Numbered from the stretch's first letter, positions 23,883 through 33,070 are shown. The stretch: 55,125 nt of DNA from CAXTTV01 sp964247295 (GCA_964247295.1 CAXTTV010000006.1:1-55125); one strand, 5' to 3'. The notes: a model not told the origin generated them from the letters alone. Made by a program: numbers and translations.

Positions 23883-24887
23883 ATGAAGGTTATCGGAAGG
23901 GCGGGCGTCTCCCTGGCGGCCCATCAGCTACAAGCGGCCCCAACAGGTGAGATCGCGGCCCAACTGGAGGTTGAAGAGCAGGTTGAGATTTCCCGTAAGC
24001 AGAAGAATACTGGCCCGGTGCGTCAGATGATCTCCAGCTATATTAATCTGATTAAGCCGCATGTCACGGTCCTGCTTCTGGGTGTCACAGCGGCGGCAAT
24101 GACGATTGCCAGAGGTGCACTCCCTCCATTGGGCCTGACTCTGGCAACCTTGCTTGGTGGACTGATGGCCGCTGGAAGTGCCAACTGCATTAACTGCTAC
24201 ATTGACCGCGATATCGATCAAGTTATGGGTCGAACCCAGCGACGCTCACTGCCTTCGGGCAAAGTCAAGCCAACGCAGGCGTTAATTTTTGGTGTCGTGC
24301 TGGGAGTTCTGGCCTTTTTTGAGCTGACCTTCCTGGTGAACTTGTTGAGCGCGATCCTCGCCTCCTCGGCGATCCTATTTTACGTCTTCATCTATACATT
24401 GTGGTTGAAGCGCAGCTCCACCCAGAACATCGTGATCGGCGGGGCGGCGGGCGCAGTTCCAGTGCTAGTTGGTTGGGCGGCTGCCACTAACACCATCTCA
24501 TTACCGGCGATCTGGCTGTTCGCGGTCATCTTTTGCTGGACGCCCCCGCACTTCTGGGCGCTCTCCTTGATGATTAAAAAAGACTACGCCAAAGCCAATA
24601 TTCCAATGTTGCCCGTTGTCATGGGCGATCAGGAGACACACAAGCAGATCTTTCTCTACTCACTATTGCTAGTCGCAGTCTCGCTGGTCCTTTTCGCCAT
24701 GCACACCCTGAGCTATCTGTATCTGGTGAGTGCCGTAGTGTTGGGAGGCGTCCTGCTCTACATGGCCTACAAACTGTGGGTGGACAAAACCAAGAACTGG
24801 GCTAAAACCCTTTTCTGGTATTCCAACTGCTATCTCGCATTAATCTTCGCGGCCATGGTGCTGGACAGCACCCTATTGCCCCATTAA
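23883..24887 (+). CDS. ctaB: Protoheme IX farnesyltransferase
   Basis: Encodes 334 residues of the UbiA prenyltransferase superfamily, about nine helices after a 50-residue soluble start. The Asp-rich motif NCYIDRDIDQVMGRTQRR and the CWTPPHFWALS loop with IKKDYAKANIPMLP identify heme O synthase, which makes heme O/A for the oxidase. No heme A synthase gene is seen in the window. Followed 29 bp later by sco. Confidence 0.95.
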   Translation: MKVIGRAGVSLAAHQLQAAPTGEIAAQLEVEEQVEISRKQKNTGPVRQMISSYINLIKPHVTVLLLGVTAAAMTIARGALPPLGLTLATLLGGLMAAGSANCINCYIDRDIDQVMGRTQRRSLPSGKVKPTQALIFGVVLGVLAFFELTFLVNLLSAILASSAILFYVFIYTLWLKRSSTQNIVIGGAAGAVPVLVGWAAATNTISLPAIWLFAVIFCWTPPHFWALSLMIKKDYAKANIPMLPVVMGDQETHKQIFLYSLLLVAVSLVLFAMHTLSYLYLVSAVVLGGVLLYMAYKLWVDKTKNWAKTLFWYSNCYLALIFAAMVLDSTLLPH

Positions 24888-24916
24888 TCCATTAGAGGAA
24901 GAGAAGAGGAAAGAGT

Positions 24917-25576
24917 GTGACCTGGCGTTTAGCTTCGCGTCTCTCGGTAATCACCCTGGCTATCCTTGTCGTCTTGATTGTCTCAGTTTTCACCGCCCGG
25001 AGGGACGGATCGCAAGCGAGCAACAATGTAAACGCCTCGACGACCACACAGTCGTCTGAATTGCCAGGGACGGATCTGGGTGGGACACCGGCCCCCGGAT
25101 TTGAATTAAAAGATCAAAACGGACAGGCTGTCTCATTGGCTCAGTTTAAGGGGAAGCCGGTAATTGTCACTTTCCTATATACCCACTGCCCCGATGTTTG
25201 TCCGCTGACAGCCGAGCAACTGCACCAGACGATGCAGCAACTGGGGGGAGATGCCCATAACGTAGGTGTAGTCGCCATCAGCTCTGATCCCAAACGTGAT
25301 GATCAGGCTGCCGCACAGAACTTCACCAAAGTGCATCAGATGGAAGACTACTGGCACTTCCTGATCGGCAGCCATGAGCAGCTTTCGCCGGTCTGGTCCT
25401 CGTATCGGGTCTATGCGCAGCCGCGCGACGCCGCCAACGGGAAAGGGACGGTAGATCATAGCTCGGCCATCTTTGTTTTAGACAAGCAGGGGAGGGAGCG
25501 GAGCTTTATTAATGGCAATAGCAGCTTCAAGCCCGAGCAACTTGCAAAAGGTCTGAGGTTCCTCATCAAAGAATAG
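24917..25576 (+). CDS. SCO1/SenC copper chaperone
   Basis: Encodes 219 residues. One N-terminal membrane anchor (about 8-27) and a thioredoxin-fold SCO domain with the copper-binding TFLYTHCPDVCP (C91, C95) and the distal His in TVDHSSAIFVLD. SCO proteins deliver copper to the CuA site of subunit II. GTG start behind a GAGGAAAG ribosome binding site; operon with ctaB. Confidence 0.95.
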   Translation: MTWRLASRLSVITLAILVVLIVSVFTARRDGSQASNNVNASTTTQSSELPGTDLGGTPAPGFELKDQNGQAVSLAQFKGKPVIVTFLYTHCPDVCPLTAEQLHQTMQQLGGDAHNVGVVAISSDPKRDDQAAAQNFTKVHQMEDYWHFLIGSHEQLSPVWSSYRVYAQPRDAANGKGTVDHSSAIFVLDKQGRERSFINGNSSFKPEQLAKGLRFLIKE

Positions 25577-25656
25577 GGGTGAGTAGCGCCACTCAGATGG
25601 GAAATTCCCGCCACCCCCACCCTCGCTATTGCCCGATCTACTGGGTTTAAAGAGTA

Positions 25657-25760
25657 AACTGGTTGCATAGACGTGGCATTTTCCGTTACAATAATGGATA
25701 CAAGTGGGTATTTTTTATTGTCGTTAACTGGTTGCATGTAACGTTTATAACTGGTATGCT
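25657..25760 (+). promoter_or_regulatory. Repeated AACTGGTTGCAT boxes upstream of the BON gene
   Basis: Exact copies at 25657-25668 and 25726-25737, plus a degenerate AACTGGTATGCT at 25749-25760. Each exact copy ends in a -35-like TTGCAT followed 17-18 bp later by a -10-like hexamer (TACAAT 25687-25692; TATGCT 25755-25760). Tandem promoters with a shared upstream half, or repeated regulator sites, fit equally well. The rest of 25577-25842 holds no gene. Confidence 0.45.
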
Positions 25761-25842
25761 TACAAAAGGGGACCTGAGCATCACGGTATGACCTATCGAG
25801 TCCCGCTCGTCGTACACCAGTTCTGAGAGGAAAGAAACCATT

Positions 25843-26619
25843 ATGAATAGTCCTCTTCAAAGCGCGAATCTCACTGCGGATGAACTGATCGCATCCCCAG
25901 GTGCAGATCTGGGGGATTTCGAGGAATACGAGGACCCGAGTCATATTCATCTGCCTAATCCCAGTTTCTGGCCTGCTATTTTAGGTGTTTCCTGCCTGGT
26001 CGCTATCGGTGGCGTCATGTTTATTAATACCGCCCCGGCGATAACTATCATTGGCACGGTACTCGTAATCCTGAGCATGATGGCCTGGGTATTTGAAGAT
26101 CCCTTTGCCAAGAAGGTGGATGCGGATGTTTATCGCCCGACCACCTTTGCCGCAGCCGTTCTGCACGATGCCGAAAGCGTTATTGATCGCAACGTGACTA
26201 TTAGTAGTACAACCTGGAGTACTCACCCGGTCAAAGTAGAGCTGGAGCGCGAAGGCGTAATCCTGGCTCTTTATGGTCAGGTTGAGTTGGAAGAGCAGAA
26301 GGCGCGTGTCGAAGCTGAGTTGTTGAAGTTGCCCGGCGTTATCGACGTGCGTAACTTCATTGTTGCGGAAGACGCCTTGCTTAATGCCATTAACGCACGT
26401 ATCGAAAGCTTAAAGGCTTCTGGTAAGCTTGAGGGCTCTCAGAATATCAATGTCCTGGTGGAAAACTACATCGCCAACTTGTATGGCGATGTTCCAACCG
26501 CCGAGATGAAGTATATGCTGGAGCGCGAGATTGTTGGTATTCCAGGCGTACGCGTTGTCGTGAATCGGATTGGCCTGGCCGAGATCCCCGGCAACCTGGG
26601 GAAAACGCGGAACAAGTAA
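25843..26619 (+). CDS. Membrane protein with subunit IV-like helices and two BON domains
   Basis: Encodes 258 residues. After an acidic N-terminus come two membrane helices opening NPSFWPAILGVSCLVAIGG and ending MMAWVFEDP, the same pattern as the oxidase subunit IV-like protein at 19245. Two BON-like units follow: about 125-170 (VILALYGQVELEEQKARVEA) and about 200-250 (INVLVENYIANLYGDVPTAE, ending GVRVVVNRI). BON domains bind membranes or ligands. Good ribosome binding site (GAGAGGAAAG). A role tied to the oxidase is inferred from the shared module and location. Confidence 0.75.
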   Translation: MNSPLQSANLTADELIASPGADLGDFEEYEDPSHIHLPNPSFWPAILGVSCLVAIGGVMFINTAPAITIIGTVLVILSMMAWVFEDPFAKKVDADVYRPTTFAAAVLHDAESVIDRNVTISSTTWSTHPVKVELEREGVILALYGQVELEEQKARVEAELLKLPGVIDVRNFIVAEDALLNAINARIESLKASGKLEGSQNINVLVENYIANLYGDVPTAEMKYMLEREIVGIPGVRVVVNRIGLAEIPGNLGKTRNK

Positions 26620-26640
26620 ACGCACAGAAGAGAAACTGTA

Positions 26641-26673
26641 AGCGGCATCCTTTTTGAGGGTGCCGCTTTTTTT
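26641..26673 (+). terminator. Intrinsic terminator after the BON gene
   Basis: AGCGGCATCC-N7-GGGTGCCGCT, a 10-bp stem with one G-T pair, followed by seven T. Confidence 0.9.
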
Positions 26674-26689
26674 ATTGTTGGTTTGGAGA

Positions 26690-27631
26690 TCAGTCAAAGG
26701 CCTCTTGTAGCACCTGTGCGATATCATCAAAGGACTGAGCGCTTTTATCAATCAGCCCAAAAAGATTGATAAATCCATGGATTAGACCATCGTAACGAAT
26801 TAAGCCAGTAGGCACGCCGGCCTGCTGAAGCTTTTGAGCATAAAGCTCTCCCTCATTGCGTAGGGGATCATATTCAGCAGTAAGCACCAGGGCTGGTGGA
26901 AGATTTTTTAAGTTTGGGGCGTAGAGGGGGCAGACCAGGGGATCATGAATGTAACGGGTATCGGGCTGAGGAAGGTAATGGTGAGTGAACCAGACCATAT
27001 CCTGATACTCCAAAAAGTAACCTTCACCATTCTCCTTGTAGGATGGCTTCTCGATCGTATAGTGATCGGTCACTGGATAGATTAAAAGCTGGAAGACCAG
27101 TGGTGGGCCGCCCTGTTCACGAGCCATCAGCGAGACTACCGTCGCCAGATTGCCCCCAGCGCTATCGCCTCCCACCGCGATTTTACCAGGATTAATCTTT
27201 AACTCCGACGCGTGATGATATACCCAATGAGTGGCCGCGTAACAATCCTCAGGGGCCGCTGGATACCGGTGTTCTGGCGCGAGCCGATAGTCTACCGAGA
27301 TCACTACGCAGCCCACCTTGTTCGCCAGATGGCGGCAGACATCATCATGCGTTTCTAGATCTCCAATCACCCAGCCACCGCCATGGAAATAGACCAGAGC
27401 TGGAAGGGAAGCGCCCTCCTGTGGTCGATAGATCCGAATGGGAATTTGCTGTTCGGGGCCTGGAATCGAGCGCTCCTCAACCCGATAAACACGTTCCGCC
27501 TCCCCTCCTGTCAGGAGTCGAAGCATTCGTATATTAGCGCGAGCCTCCGCGACAGAGACTTCATAAGTATGAGGACGGTTCAACGTTTTCATCTGAGTGA
27601 GTAGTGCCTGTACCTGTGGATCAACTGGCAT
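26690..27631 (-). CDS. Alpha/beta hydrolase (HSL-type esterase/lipase)
   Basis: Encodes 313 residues. Hormone-sensitive-lipase family motifs: oxyanion YFHGGGWVIGD, nucleophile GDSAGGNLA, catalytic Asp in AEYDPLRNEGELYA and His in GLIHGFINLFG. Hydrolyses short-chain esters in the cytoplasm. The ATG at 27631 follows GGAG by 11 nt. Monogenic. Confidence 0.95.
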   Translation of the reverse strand: MPVDPQVQALLTQMKTLNRPHTYEVSVAEARANIRMLRLLTGGEAERVYRVEERSIPGPEQQIPIRIYRPQEGASLPALVYFHGGGWVIGDLETHDDVCRHLANKVGCVVISVDYRLAPEHRYPAAPEDCYAATHWVYHHASELKINPGKIAVGGDSAGGNLATVVSLMAREQGGPPLVFQLLIYPVTDHYTIEKPSYKENGEGYFLEYQDMVWFTHHYLPQPDTRYIHDPLVCPLYAPNLKNLPPALVLTAEYDPLRNEGELYAQKLQQAGVPTGLIRYDGLIHGFINLFGLIDKSAQSFDDIAQVLQEAFD

Positions 27632-27717
27632 CCCGCCTTCTCCTTTCAAAGAGAGAAAGATTACCGATGATCAGAGATAGAAGTCTCTCTGTGTACACAA
27701 GTATAGCATTAAACGTA

Positions 27718-27749
27718 AAGGGGCTGGGATCACGTGATCCCAGCCCCTT
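27718..27749. terminator. 32-bp perfect palindrome, probable terminator
   Basis: AAGGGGCTGGGATCAC followed by its exact reverse complement, no unpaired base. It lies 28 bp beyond the stop codon of the secreted-protein gene at 27777. Read on the minus strand it is followed by TACGTTTAAT rather than a clean U run. Confidence 0.7.
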
Positions 27750-27776
27750 GTGCCTGCATATTTAGCCAGATCTAGA

Positions 27777-28508
27777 TTAGAAGCTGAAGGCCTGAGCCTT
27801 CCAACTGCCTGGATTATCGTGGGCAGCACCATTGAAGGAACCTTCGTAGCCTTGCTGGCCATTGGTAAGCGGATGACCTACGCCAACCAACTGCTTCTTG
27901 CTACTCAGCGAGAGGACGAGGGTGATTGATTTGTCACGAGCAATGGTCGCTTTCGCGGGAATAACCTTACCGGTGGAAGCATTCAGATTACCGGTGAGCT
28001 TTTTGCTATCCAGCAACAAAACACCGCCGACATTGCCATCAGTGTAGGCAAAGATCTTTTCTTGGGAAGGATTAGCGACGGCCAGCGCGCTCCAGATGCC
28101 ACTGGCGACTTCTTTCTTGTCTTCGACAATCTGGAAAGAACCAACAAACTGGTTGCCGTTTTTCAGTGTGCCCTGACCCTTGATGACATCGTTGTTGGCT
28201 CTAGAGGGCCCGATGTTGATAGTGATTTTGCCTTTGGTGACATTTCCAGCAACAGGAGTCTTGAACCCGACAGGATCAGACAGGGTCCCAGTAAATTTGC
28301 CGTTGGACTCGCTTTGCAGGGTCAGACCACCGAGAAGGTTAGTTCCCACGCCCCTGCCTTTATTGACCAGGCCAGCAAAGGCGAAGTTAGAAGTTGTGGT
28401 TTTCGCCTGTGTGCTCTGAGCAGGTGCGGCCATAGCTGCCATGGGAAGCAGAAACAATGCGGACATAACCAGAGTCATAAGAGTGAGGAAGCTTGTCTTC
28501 CGGGACAT
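27777..28508 (-). CDS. Secreted protein of unknown function (paralog 1)
   Basis: Encodes 243 residues: signal peptide (hydrophobic residues 8-25, cleavage after MAAMAA), then a Gly/Lys-rich, beta-strand-rich secreted domain containing GQGTLKNGNQFVGSFQ and SGIWSALAVANPS. The same phrases occur in the neighbour at 28875, so the two arose by duplication. No family recognised; a cell-envelope or spore-surface protein is possible. The start at 28508 has AAGGAG upstream. Confidence 0.8.
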   Translation of the reverse strand: MSRKTSFLTLMTLVMSALFLLPMAAMAAPAQSTQAKTTTSNFAFAGLVNKGRGVGTNLLGGLTLQSESNGKFTGTLSDPVGFKTPVAGNVTKGKITINIGPSRANNDVIKGQGTLKNGNQFVGSFQIVEDKKEVASGIWSALAVANPSQEKIFAYTDGNVGGVLLLDSKKLTGNLNASTGKVIPAKATIARDKSITLVLSLSSKKQLVGVGHPLTNGQQGYEGSFNGAAHDNPGSWKAQAFSF

Positions 28509-28819
28509 AAGTTTTATACTCCTTATTAATATCTCCAAATATGGAGAAAAAATGATTGGGTAGAAACCCACTATATTTTCGAGAAATCGATCTTGTCAAA
28601 ACCCTTTAATTAAACAGGCACACTTATACCAATGCGGGCATAAATAAAAAGATTTCACGTCTAGCCCATAGTCCTAGAATTCTTATCAAATATTAAGGGA
28701 AACTGATTTTATTTTTTAATGGTAAAAAGTATTCTTTTCTAACAGATGCCTAATAAATAGTAACTATCGTTAAACTTATGGGATACATCAAGTGAAAAAT
28801 TCATATGTATATAATCAAA

Positions 28820-28847
28820 GCAGCCGAGATTACATAATCTCGGCTGC
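28820..28847. terminator. Terminator hairpin after secreted paralog 2
   Basis: GCAGCCGAGATTA / TAATCTCGGCTGC, a perfect 13-bp stem around CA, 27 bp beyond the stop of the gene at 28875; minus-strand reading continues TTTGATTATAT. The remainder of 28509-28874 is AT-rich, must carry the promoter of paralog 1, and shows no gene. Confidence 0.7.
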
Positions 28848-28874
28848 GGTATCTGCTTACAGGTCAGATGGAAA

Positions 28875-29645
28875 TTAGAAATTGAAGAAGGGAGCGACCC
28901 AGGTACCTTTGTCTTTTGAGGCGGGACCAACGTAGGGTCCCTCAAAGCCCTTCAGACCTTTGGCGATTGGATGACCGGTGCCAACAATCTTCAGGCCTTT
29001 GCCTAGATCAAAGGTGACGGTAATGGTTGTGCCTTTTAGGCTGGCTTTCACAGGAATAATCGCGCCTGTAGGCAGGTTCAGGGTACCGGTGAGATTTTTG
29101 CTATCCAACAACAGCGCGCCACTATACTGTGTGCCTTTTTCGGGACCACTCACGGTTTTACCAACGAAGGCCAGTGCCAGCTCTTTAGAGGGATTGGCGA
29201 CGGCCAGCGCGCTCCAGATGCCGCAGGCAATTTCTTTTTTGCCAGTAAAGACCTGGAAAGGGCCGGTGAACTCGTTGCCATTCTTCAGCGTGCCCTGCCC
29301 TTTGATTAGTGGGGTGGCTTTGGTGGCCTGGAACGTGATGCTGAGTTTGCCTTTGGGAGTAACATTTCCATTAACGGGAACCTTGGCTCCGCCTGGGAGG
29401 TTCAAGTTTCCCTTAAAGTTGCCGTTTGCCTCAATATTCAGGGTCAGACCTCCAGTCAGGGGGGTACCCTTCAAAGCACCCTTATTGATGAGGCCAGTGA
29501 AGGCGAAGCTCGCAGTTGTTGTTTTATGGTTAGAGTCTAGAGCTTGAGCGCTATGGGCTGGTGCGGCCATAGCTGCCATGGGCAGCAGAAATAGGGCCGA
29601 AAGCGTGAGCGTCATAATCGCGAGGAAGCGTGTTTTCCAGGACAT
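28875..29645 (-). CDS. Secreted protein of unknown function (paralog 2)
   Basis: Encodes 256 residues with the same layout as the gene at 27777: signal peptide ending MAAMAAPAHS, NFAF/SFAFTGL-INKG start of the mature part, GQGTLKNGNEFTGPFQ, CGIWSALAVANPSKE, LLLDSKNLTGTLN. Likely a tandem duplicate with its own promoter and terminator. GGAGAG lies 9 nt before the ATG. Function unknown. The 29646-29906 gap upstream holds AT-rich promoter DNA and an AGAGCC/GGCTCT inverted repeat (29845-29882). Confidence 0.8.
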   Translation of the reverse strand: MSWKTRFLAIMTLTLSALFLLPMAAMAAPAHSAQALDSNHKTTTASFAFTGLINKGALKGTPLTGGLTLNIEANGNFKGNLNLPGGAKVPVNGNVTPKGKLSITFQATKATPLIKGQGTLKNGNEFTGPFQVFTGKKEIACGIWSALAVANPSKELALAFVGKTVSGPEKGTQYSGALLLDSKNLTGTLNLPTGAIIPVKASLKGTTITVTFDLGKGLKIVGTGHPIAKGLKGFEGPYVGPASKDKGTWVAPFFNF

Positions 29646-29905
29646 AATACGTCTCTCCTTGTTTGTAGTGTGCCCTCAATGTAAAAATTTGTTGTAGGCA
29701 CTTTCTACTTTTGTTTCATAACAATCAGTTAGCTTAAAAAGTTTAATTTAGCAGACACATAATATAGACAATGATAGATGTATAAATCTATAAAATTATG
29801 TAACCATTTTCTTAAAAAGAATTTTATGTGGGAGATAAATGAATAGAGCCCTTCTTTAAGGATAGGTTAGAGCCTCGGCTCTTTTAGGATCACTACTTTC
29901 ATGCA

Positions 29906-29951
29906 TGAAAAAAGGACGAGATATTCAGTATATAGCTGAATACCCCATCCT
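29906..29951 (-). terminator. Intrinsic terminator of the dcw cluster
   Basis: Read on the minus strand: a stem of about 15 bp centred on TATTCAG (29942-29936) / CTGAATA (29928-29922) with outer GGA/TCC pairs and a few G-T pairs, then TTTTTT. It ends 16 bp after ftsZ. Confidence 0.8.
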
Positions 29952-29966
29952 AATGGTGACCGGTTT

Positions 29967-31460
29967 TTAGCGTTTGCGCAGGAAGGCCGGGATATCGATC
30001 ACGTCTCCCTGGGGGGTGTTACGATTTCCGCGTGGTAGATCCATGACTTTGGGATCTGTGCGACGGATAACCCTGTTGGGCCTGGGTTCGCCAGATGGCC
30101 GCTGCTGAGGTGTCTGTGTCTCAGGTGTAGGAACCGGTAGACCCCCATGGGCCAGATTGGGAGCCTGCGGTCGCTCAAACTCGTCGGCGAACATATCCTC
30201 ATCTTCAACTTCCCGAGAGATCCGAGGGCGATTAGTACCTCCGTCAGTGGCAGGAAGCTGGGATCGCTGACGATTGGGCTCTCCGCCTGGGGTTGGAACT
30301 CCACGCTGGCGGAGAGGCTCTCCCGTGCTTGATCGTTGAACCTGTCCGTTCGAGGTACCTGGAAGTTGTGCCGGTGGGACAGAGGCCGCGTAGTTCGGGC
30401 GCTCCGGACGGGCCGCATTGCCAGTTGTGCCCTGGGGGACAGCAGGATAGAACATGCTGCGGTTATAATCCATGCGACCGGGTTGTCCAGGTGCCTGGTT
30501 GCGCATCTGATCAAAGCCTGTCGCGATCACAGTAATCTTCACCTTGCCATCATAGATGGGGTCCTGGACCGCGCCAAAGATGATATTCGCCTCGGGATGA
30601 GCGGCCCGGCTGATGACATCAGCGGCCTCATTTACCTCATACAACGTCAGATCAGTACCACCGGTGATATTGAAGAGCACGCCTCGTGCCCCGCTGATAT
30701 CGATATCCAGCAGAGGACTGGCGATCGCCATCTGCGCGGCATCGGTCGCGCGAGTCTCGCTTCCAGACTCCCCGATTGCCATAAGGGCCGAGCCGGCGGC
30801 TGACATAATTGTTTTCACATCCGCAAAATCTAGATTGATCAGGCCGGGGACCGTGATCAGGTCGCTGATGCCTTGAATGCCCTGACGGAGCACATCATCG
30901 GCCAGCTTAAATGACTCGGCCAGCGGCATCTTTTTATCCGCGACCTGAAGCAAGCGATCATTCGGGACCGTGATTAATGTATCCACATGTTGTTTGAGGC
31001 TAGCGATCCCCTCTTCTGCGGAGAGGGCACGTTTCTTGCCCTCAAAAGCAAAGGGGCGGGTTACCACACCAACGGTGAGCGCGCCCACCTCATGAGCGAT
31101 CTGAGCGACAACCGGGCTGGCGCCTGTTCCGGTACCGCCACCCATACCAGCGGTGATAAAGACCATATCGGAGCCCTTCAGAGTCTCGTAGAGATCTTCC
31201 GCGCTCTCTTCTGCAGCCTTTGTACCGACACTGGGATTTCCGCCCGCGCCCAGGCCGCGAGTCAATTTATCACCTATTCGGATGCGTTTGGGTGCCTCGG
31301 TTAATAGCAACGCCTGGGCATCGGTATTCACGGCGATAAATTCGATCCCCGTCATATTCGCTTGGATCATACGGTTCACAGCATTGCTGCCGCCGCCGCC
31401 AACGCCAATAACCCGGATTTGGGCAAAGCCCTCCATCTGATGATTTCCCATAGGTACCAT
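29967..31460 (-). CDS. ftsZ: Cell division protein FtsZ
   Basis: Encodes 497 residues. Tubulin-like GTPase: GVGGGGSNAVNRM, VNTDAQAL, the signature GMGGGTGTGASPVVA and the T7 synergy loop NLDFADVKTIM. A linker of about 160 residues rich in Pro, Arg and Gln (much longer than usual) leads to the C-terminal peptide DIPAFLRKR, which binds FtsA. Start at 31460 is chosen from the conserved N-terminus; the ribosome binding site GGGGG is about 12 nt away. It is the last gene of the dcw cluster, 188 bp after ftsA. Confidence 0.97.
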   Translation of the reverse strand: MVPMGNHQMEGFAQIRVIGVGGGGSNAVNRMIQANMTGIEFIAVNTDAQALLLTEAPKRIRIGDKLTRGLGAGGNPSVGTKAAEESAEDLYETLKGSDMVFITAGMGGGTGTGASPVVAQIAHEVGALTVGVVTRPFAFEGKKRALSAEEGIASLKQHVDTLITVPNDRLLQVADKKMPLAESFKLADDVLRQGIQGISDLITVPGLINLDFADVKTIMSAAGSALMAIGESGSETRATDAAQMAIASPLLDIDISGARGVLFNITGGTDLTLYEVNEAADVISRAAHPEANIIFGAVQDPIYDGKVKITVIATGFDQMRNQAPGQPGRMDYNRSMFYPAVPQGTTGNAARPERPNYAASVPPAQLPGTSNGQVQRSSTGEPLRQRGVPTPGGEPNRQRSQLPATDGGTNRPRISREVEDEDMFADEFERPQAPNLAHGGLPVPTPETQTPQQRPSGEPRPNRVIRRTDPKVMDLPRGNRNTPQGDVIDIPAFLRKR

Positions 31461-31648
31461 ATGTACGTGGCCCCCTTTCGAGTTTGTAACCTCGATGCAA
31501 TACATAAATTGCGATCTGCAATGGTGTTGTCGAATATGTGTATAGCGTTAAAACGTATGAGCTCATATCCCAGGGTGGTTACAAACTCAGGATTGTAAGA
31601 TAAATCTATTCTAACATATAGAATGTAGACACTTGTTCGCTGACAGGA

Positions 31649-32884
31649 CTATGGAATAAAAGCTCTGAGCCAGTTGCCAATGCGTTTGGCGACGCTGGAT
31701 GGCATCACTTCTTCCTGTTCTTCCTCCTCAATTAACATGGAGGTGTGGCGTAAACCCCAGAGTAACAGACCAACTGAGGTGGCGAAGGTTGGACGTGAGA
31801 TGGACTCAGCCAGACCATGCAATCCCAGCGGGGTTCCGATGCGGGCGGGAAGATCCAGAATCTGGCCCGCCAGGTCCAGGATGCCGGGCAGCTCTGATCC
31901 CCCTCCTGTGAGAACGACACCGGCTGGTAGCAGGCCATCGTAGCCCGACTTTTTGATCTCGTCATGGATCATTTCAAACATTTCCTCGACCCGCGCCTGA
32001 ATAATCTCACAGAGTAGTTTGCGAGGTACCAGATCATCGCAATCGGGCATAAAGTGTGAGAGGTCGATCATGTCATCCTCATCGATGGTTGAGGGATCGC
32101 AATGGCCGTAGGTGACTTTAAGCTCCTCCGCCACTCCAAAGGGCAGGCGGAGGCCGATCGCGATATCGCTGGTGATCAGGTTGCCACCAACCGGCAAAAC
32201 AACGGTCTGCCAGATCGCGCCATCTGTGAAGACGGCGACATCTGTAGTGCCACCGCCAATATCTACCAGGACCACCCCCAGATCGGTCTCGCCCTCAGCC
32301 AGTACGGCCTCACTGGAGGCTAGTGGCTCCAGGACCAGATCTTCAATCTCTACGTTGGCTTTATGAATACATTTGATGAGATTGTGAATGGATGAAACCG
32401 CCCCAGTAATAATATGGGTTTCAACTTCCAGTCGGAAGCCAGACATGCCGATCGGGTTCTTGATCCCTTCCTGTCCATCTACCACATAGCCACGAGGAAT
32501 CACATGGATCACCTCGCGGTTCGCGGGAATGGCGATCGCGCGGGCTACTTCGATCGCCCGGCTGATATCGTTCTGAATGATATCGCGATGGCTGGGCGAA
32601 ATCGCTACAAAGCCTTTGCTATTCTCCGACTCGATATGGCTGCCCGCGATCCCTACATAAGCACTCACAATCTTTTTTCCAGAAAGACGTTCTGCACGAT
32701 CCAGTGCTGCTGCTATGGAAGTGACGGTCTCTTCAATGTTTACCACCACCCCACGGCGCAACCCCTGAGAAGGGCAGGTACCAACGCCAACAATATTCAG
32801 CTTCCCATCGCGATCCAGCTCGCCGACCAGAACGCAGATTTTTGTTGTTCCAACGTCGATACCGACAATCACCCGCTCTTGCAA
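31649..32884 (-). CDS. ftsA: Cell division protein FtsA
   Basis: Encodes 411 residues of the actin-like fold: phosphate 1 loop GIDVGTTKI, the 1C-domain SHMA region, VVLVDIGGGTTDVAVF phosphate 2 and VVLTGGGSELPG. The C-terminal WLRAFIP is the amphipathic membrane-targeting helix. It tethers FtsZ to the membrane. TTG start with AGGAG 8 nt upstream. Confidence 0.96.
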   Translation of the reverse strand: MQERVIVGIDVGTTKICVLVGELDRDGKLNIVGVGTCPSQGLRRGVVVNIEETVTSIAAALDRAERLSGKKIVSAYVGIAGSHIESENSKGFVAISPSHRDIIQNDISRAIEVARAIAIPANREVIHVIPRGYVVDGQEGIKNPIGMSGFRLEVETHIITGAVSSIHNLIKCIHKANVEIEDLVLEPLASSEAVLAEGETDLGVVLVDIGGGTTDVAVFTDGAIWQTVVLPVGGNLITSDIAIGLRLPFGVAEELKVTYGHCDPSTIDEDDMIDLSHFMPDCDDLVPRKLLCEIIQARVEEMFEMIHDEIKKSGYDGLLPAGVVLTGGGSELPGILDLAGQILDLPARIGTPLGLHGLAESISRPTFATSVGLLLWGLRHTSMLIEEEEQEEVMPSSVAKRIGNWLRAFIP

Positions 32885-33070
32885 GTTACACGCTCCTATC
32901 GGGCGGCATAAGAGTGAGACGTACTACGGGCTATCTCTGGGAGATCCGCAGAAGAGTCACGTTCGTTGCCGTGGTTAGTATTTTTTTTGATTATTTTAAC
33001 GCTACGCGTGCGTTACCCCTGCTGCCTGTGGCGGCCAAGGGAGGGGAGGAGAGATGTGGGAACGCCCACA

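Noticed and set aside
26637..26644. CTGTAAGC as a fifth copy of the shared respiratory box
   Set aside because: No ATTCAGGT partner; it is part of the terminator stem of the BON gene.
31585..31598. CTCAGGATTGTAAG upstream of ftsZ as a shared respiratory box
   Set aside because: Spacing between half sites is 2 bp short and flanks do not match.
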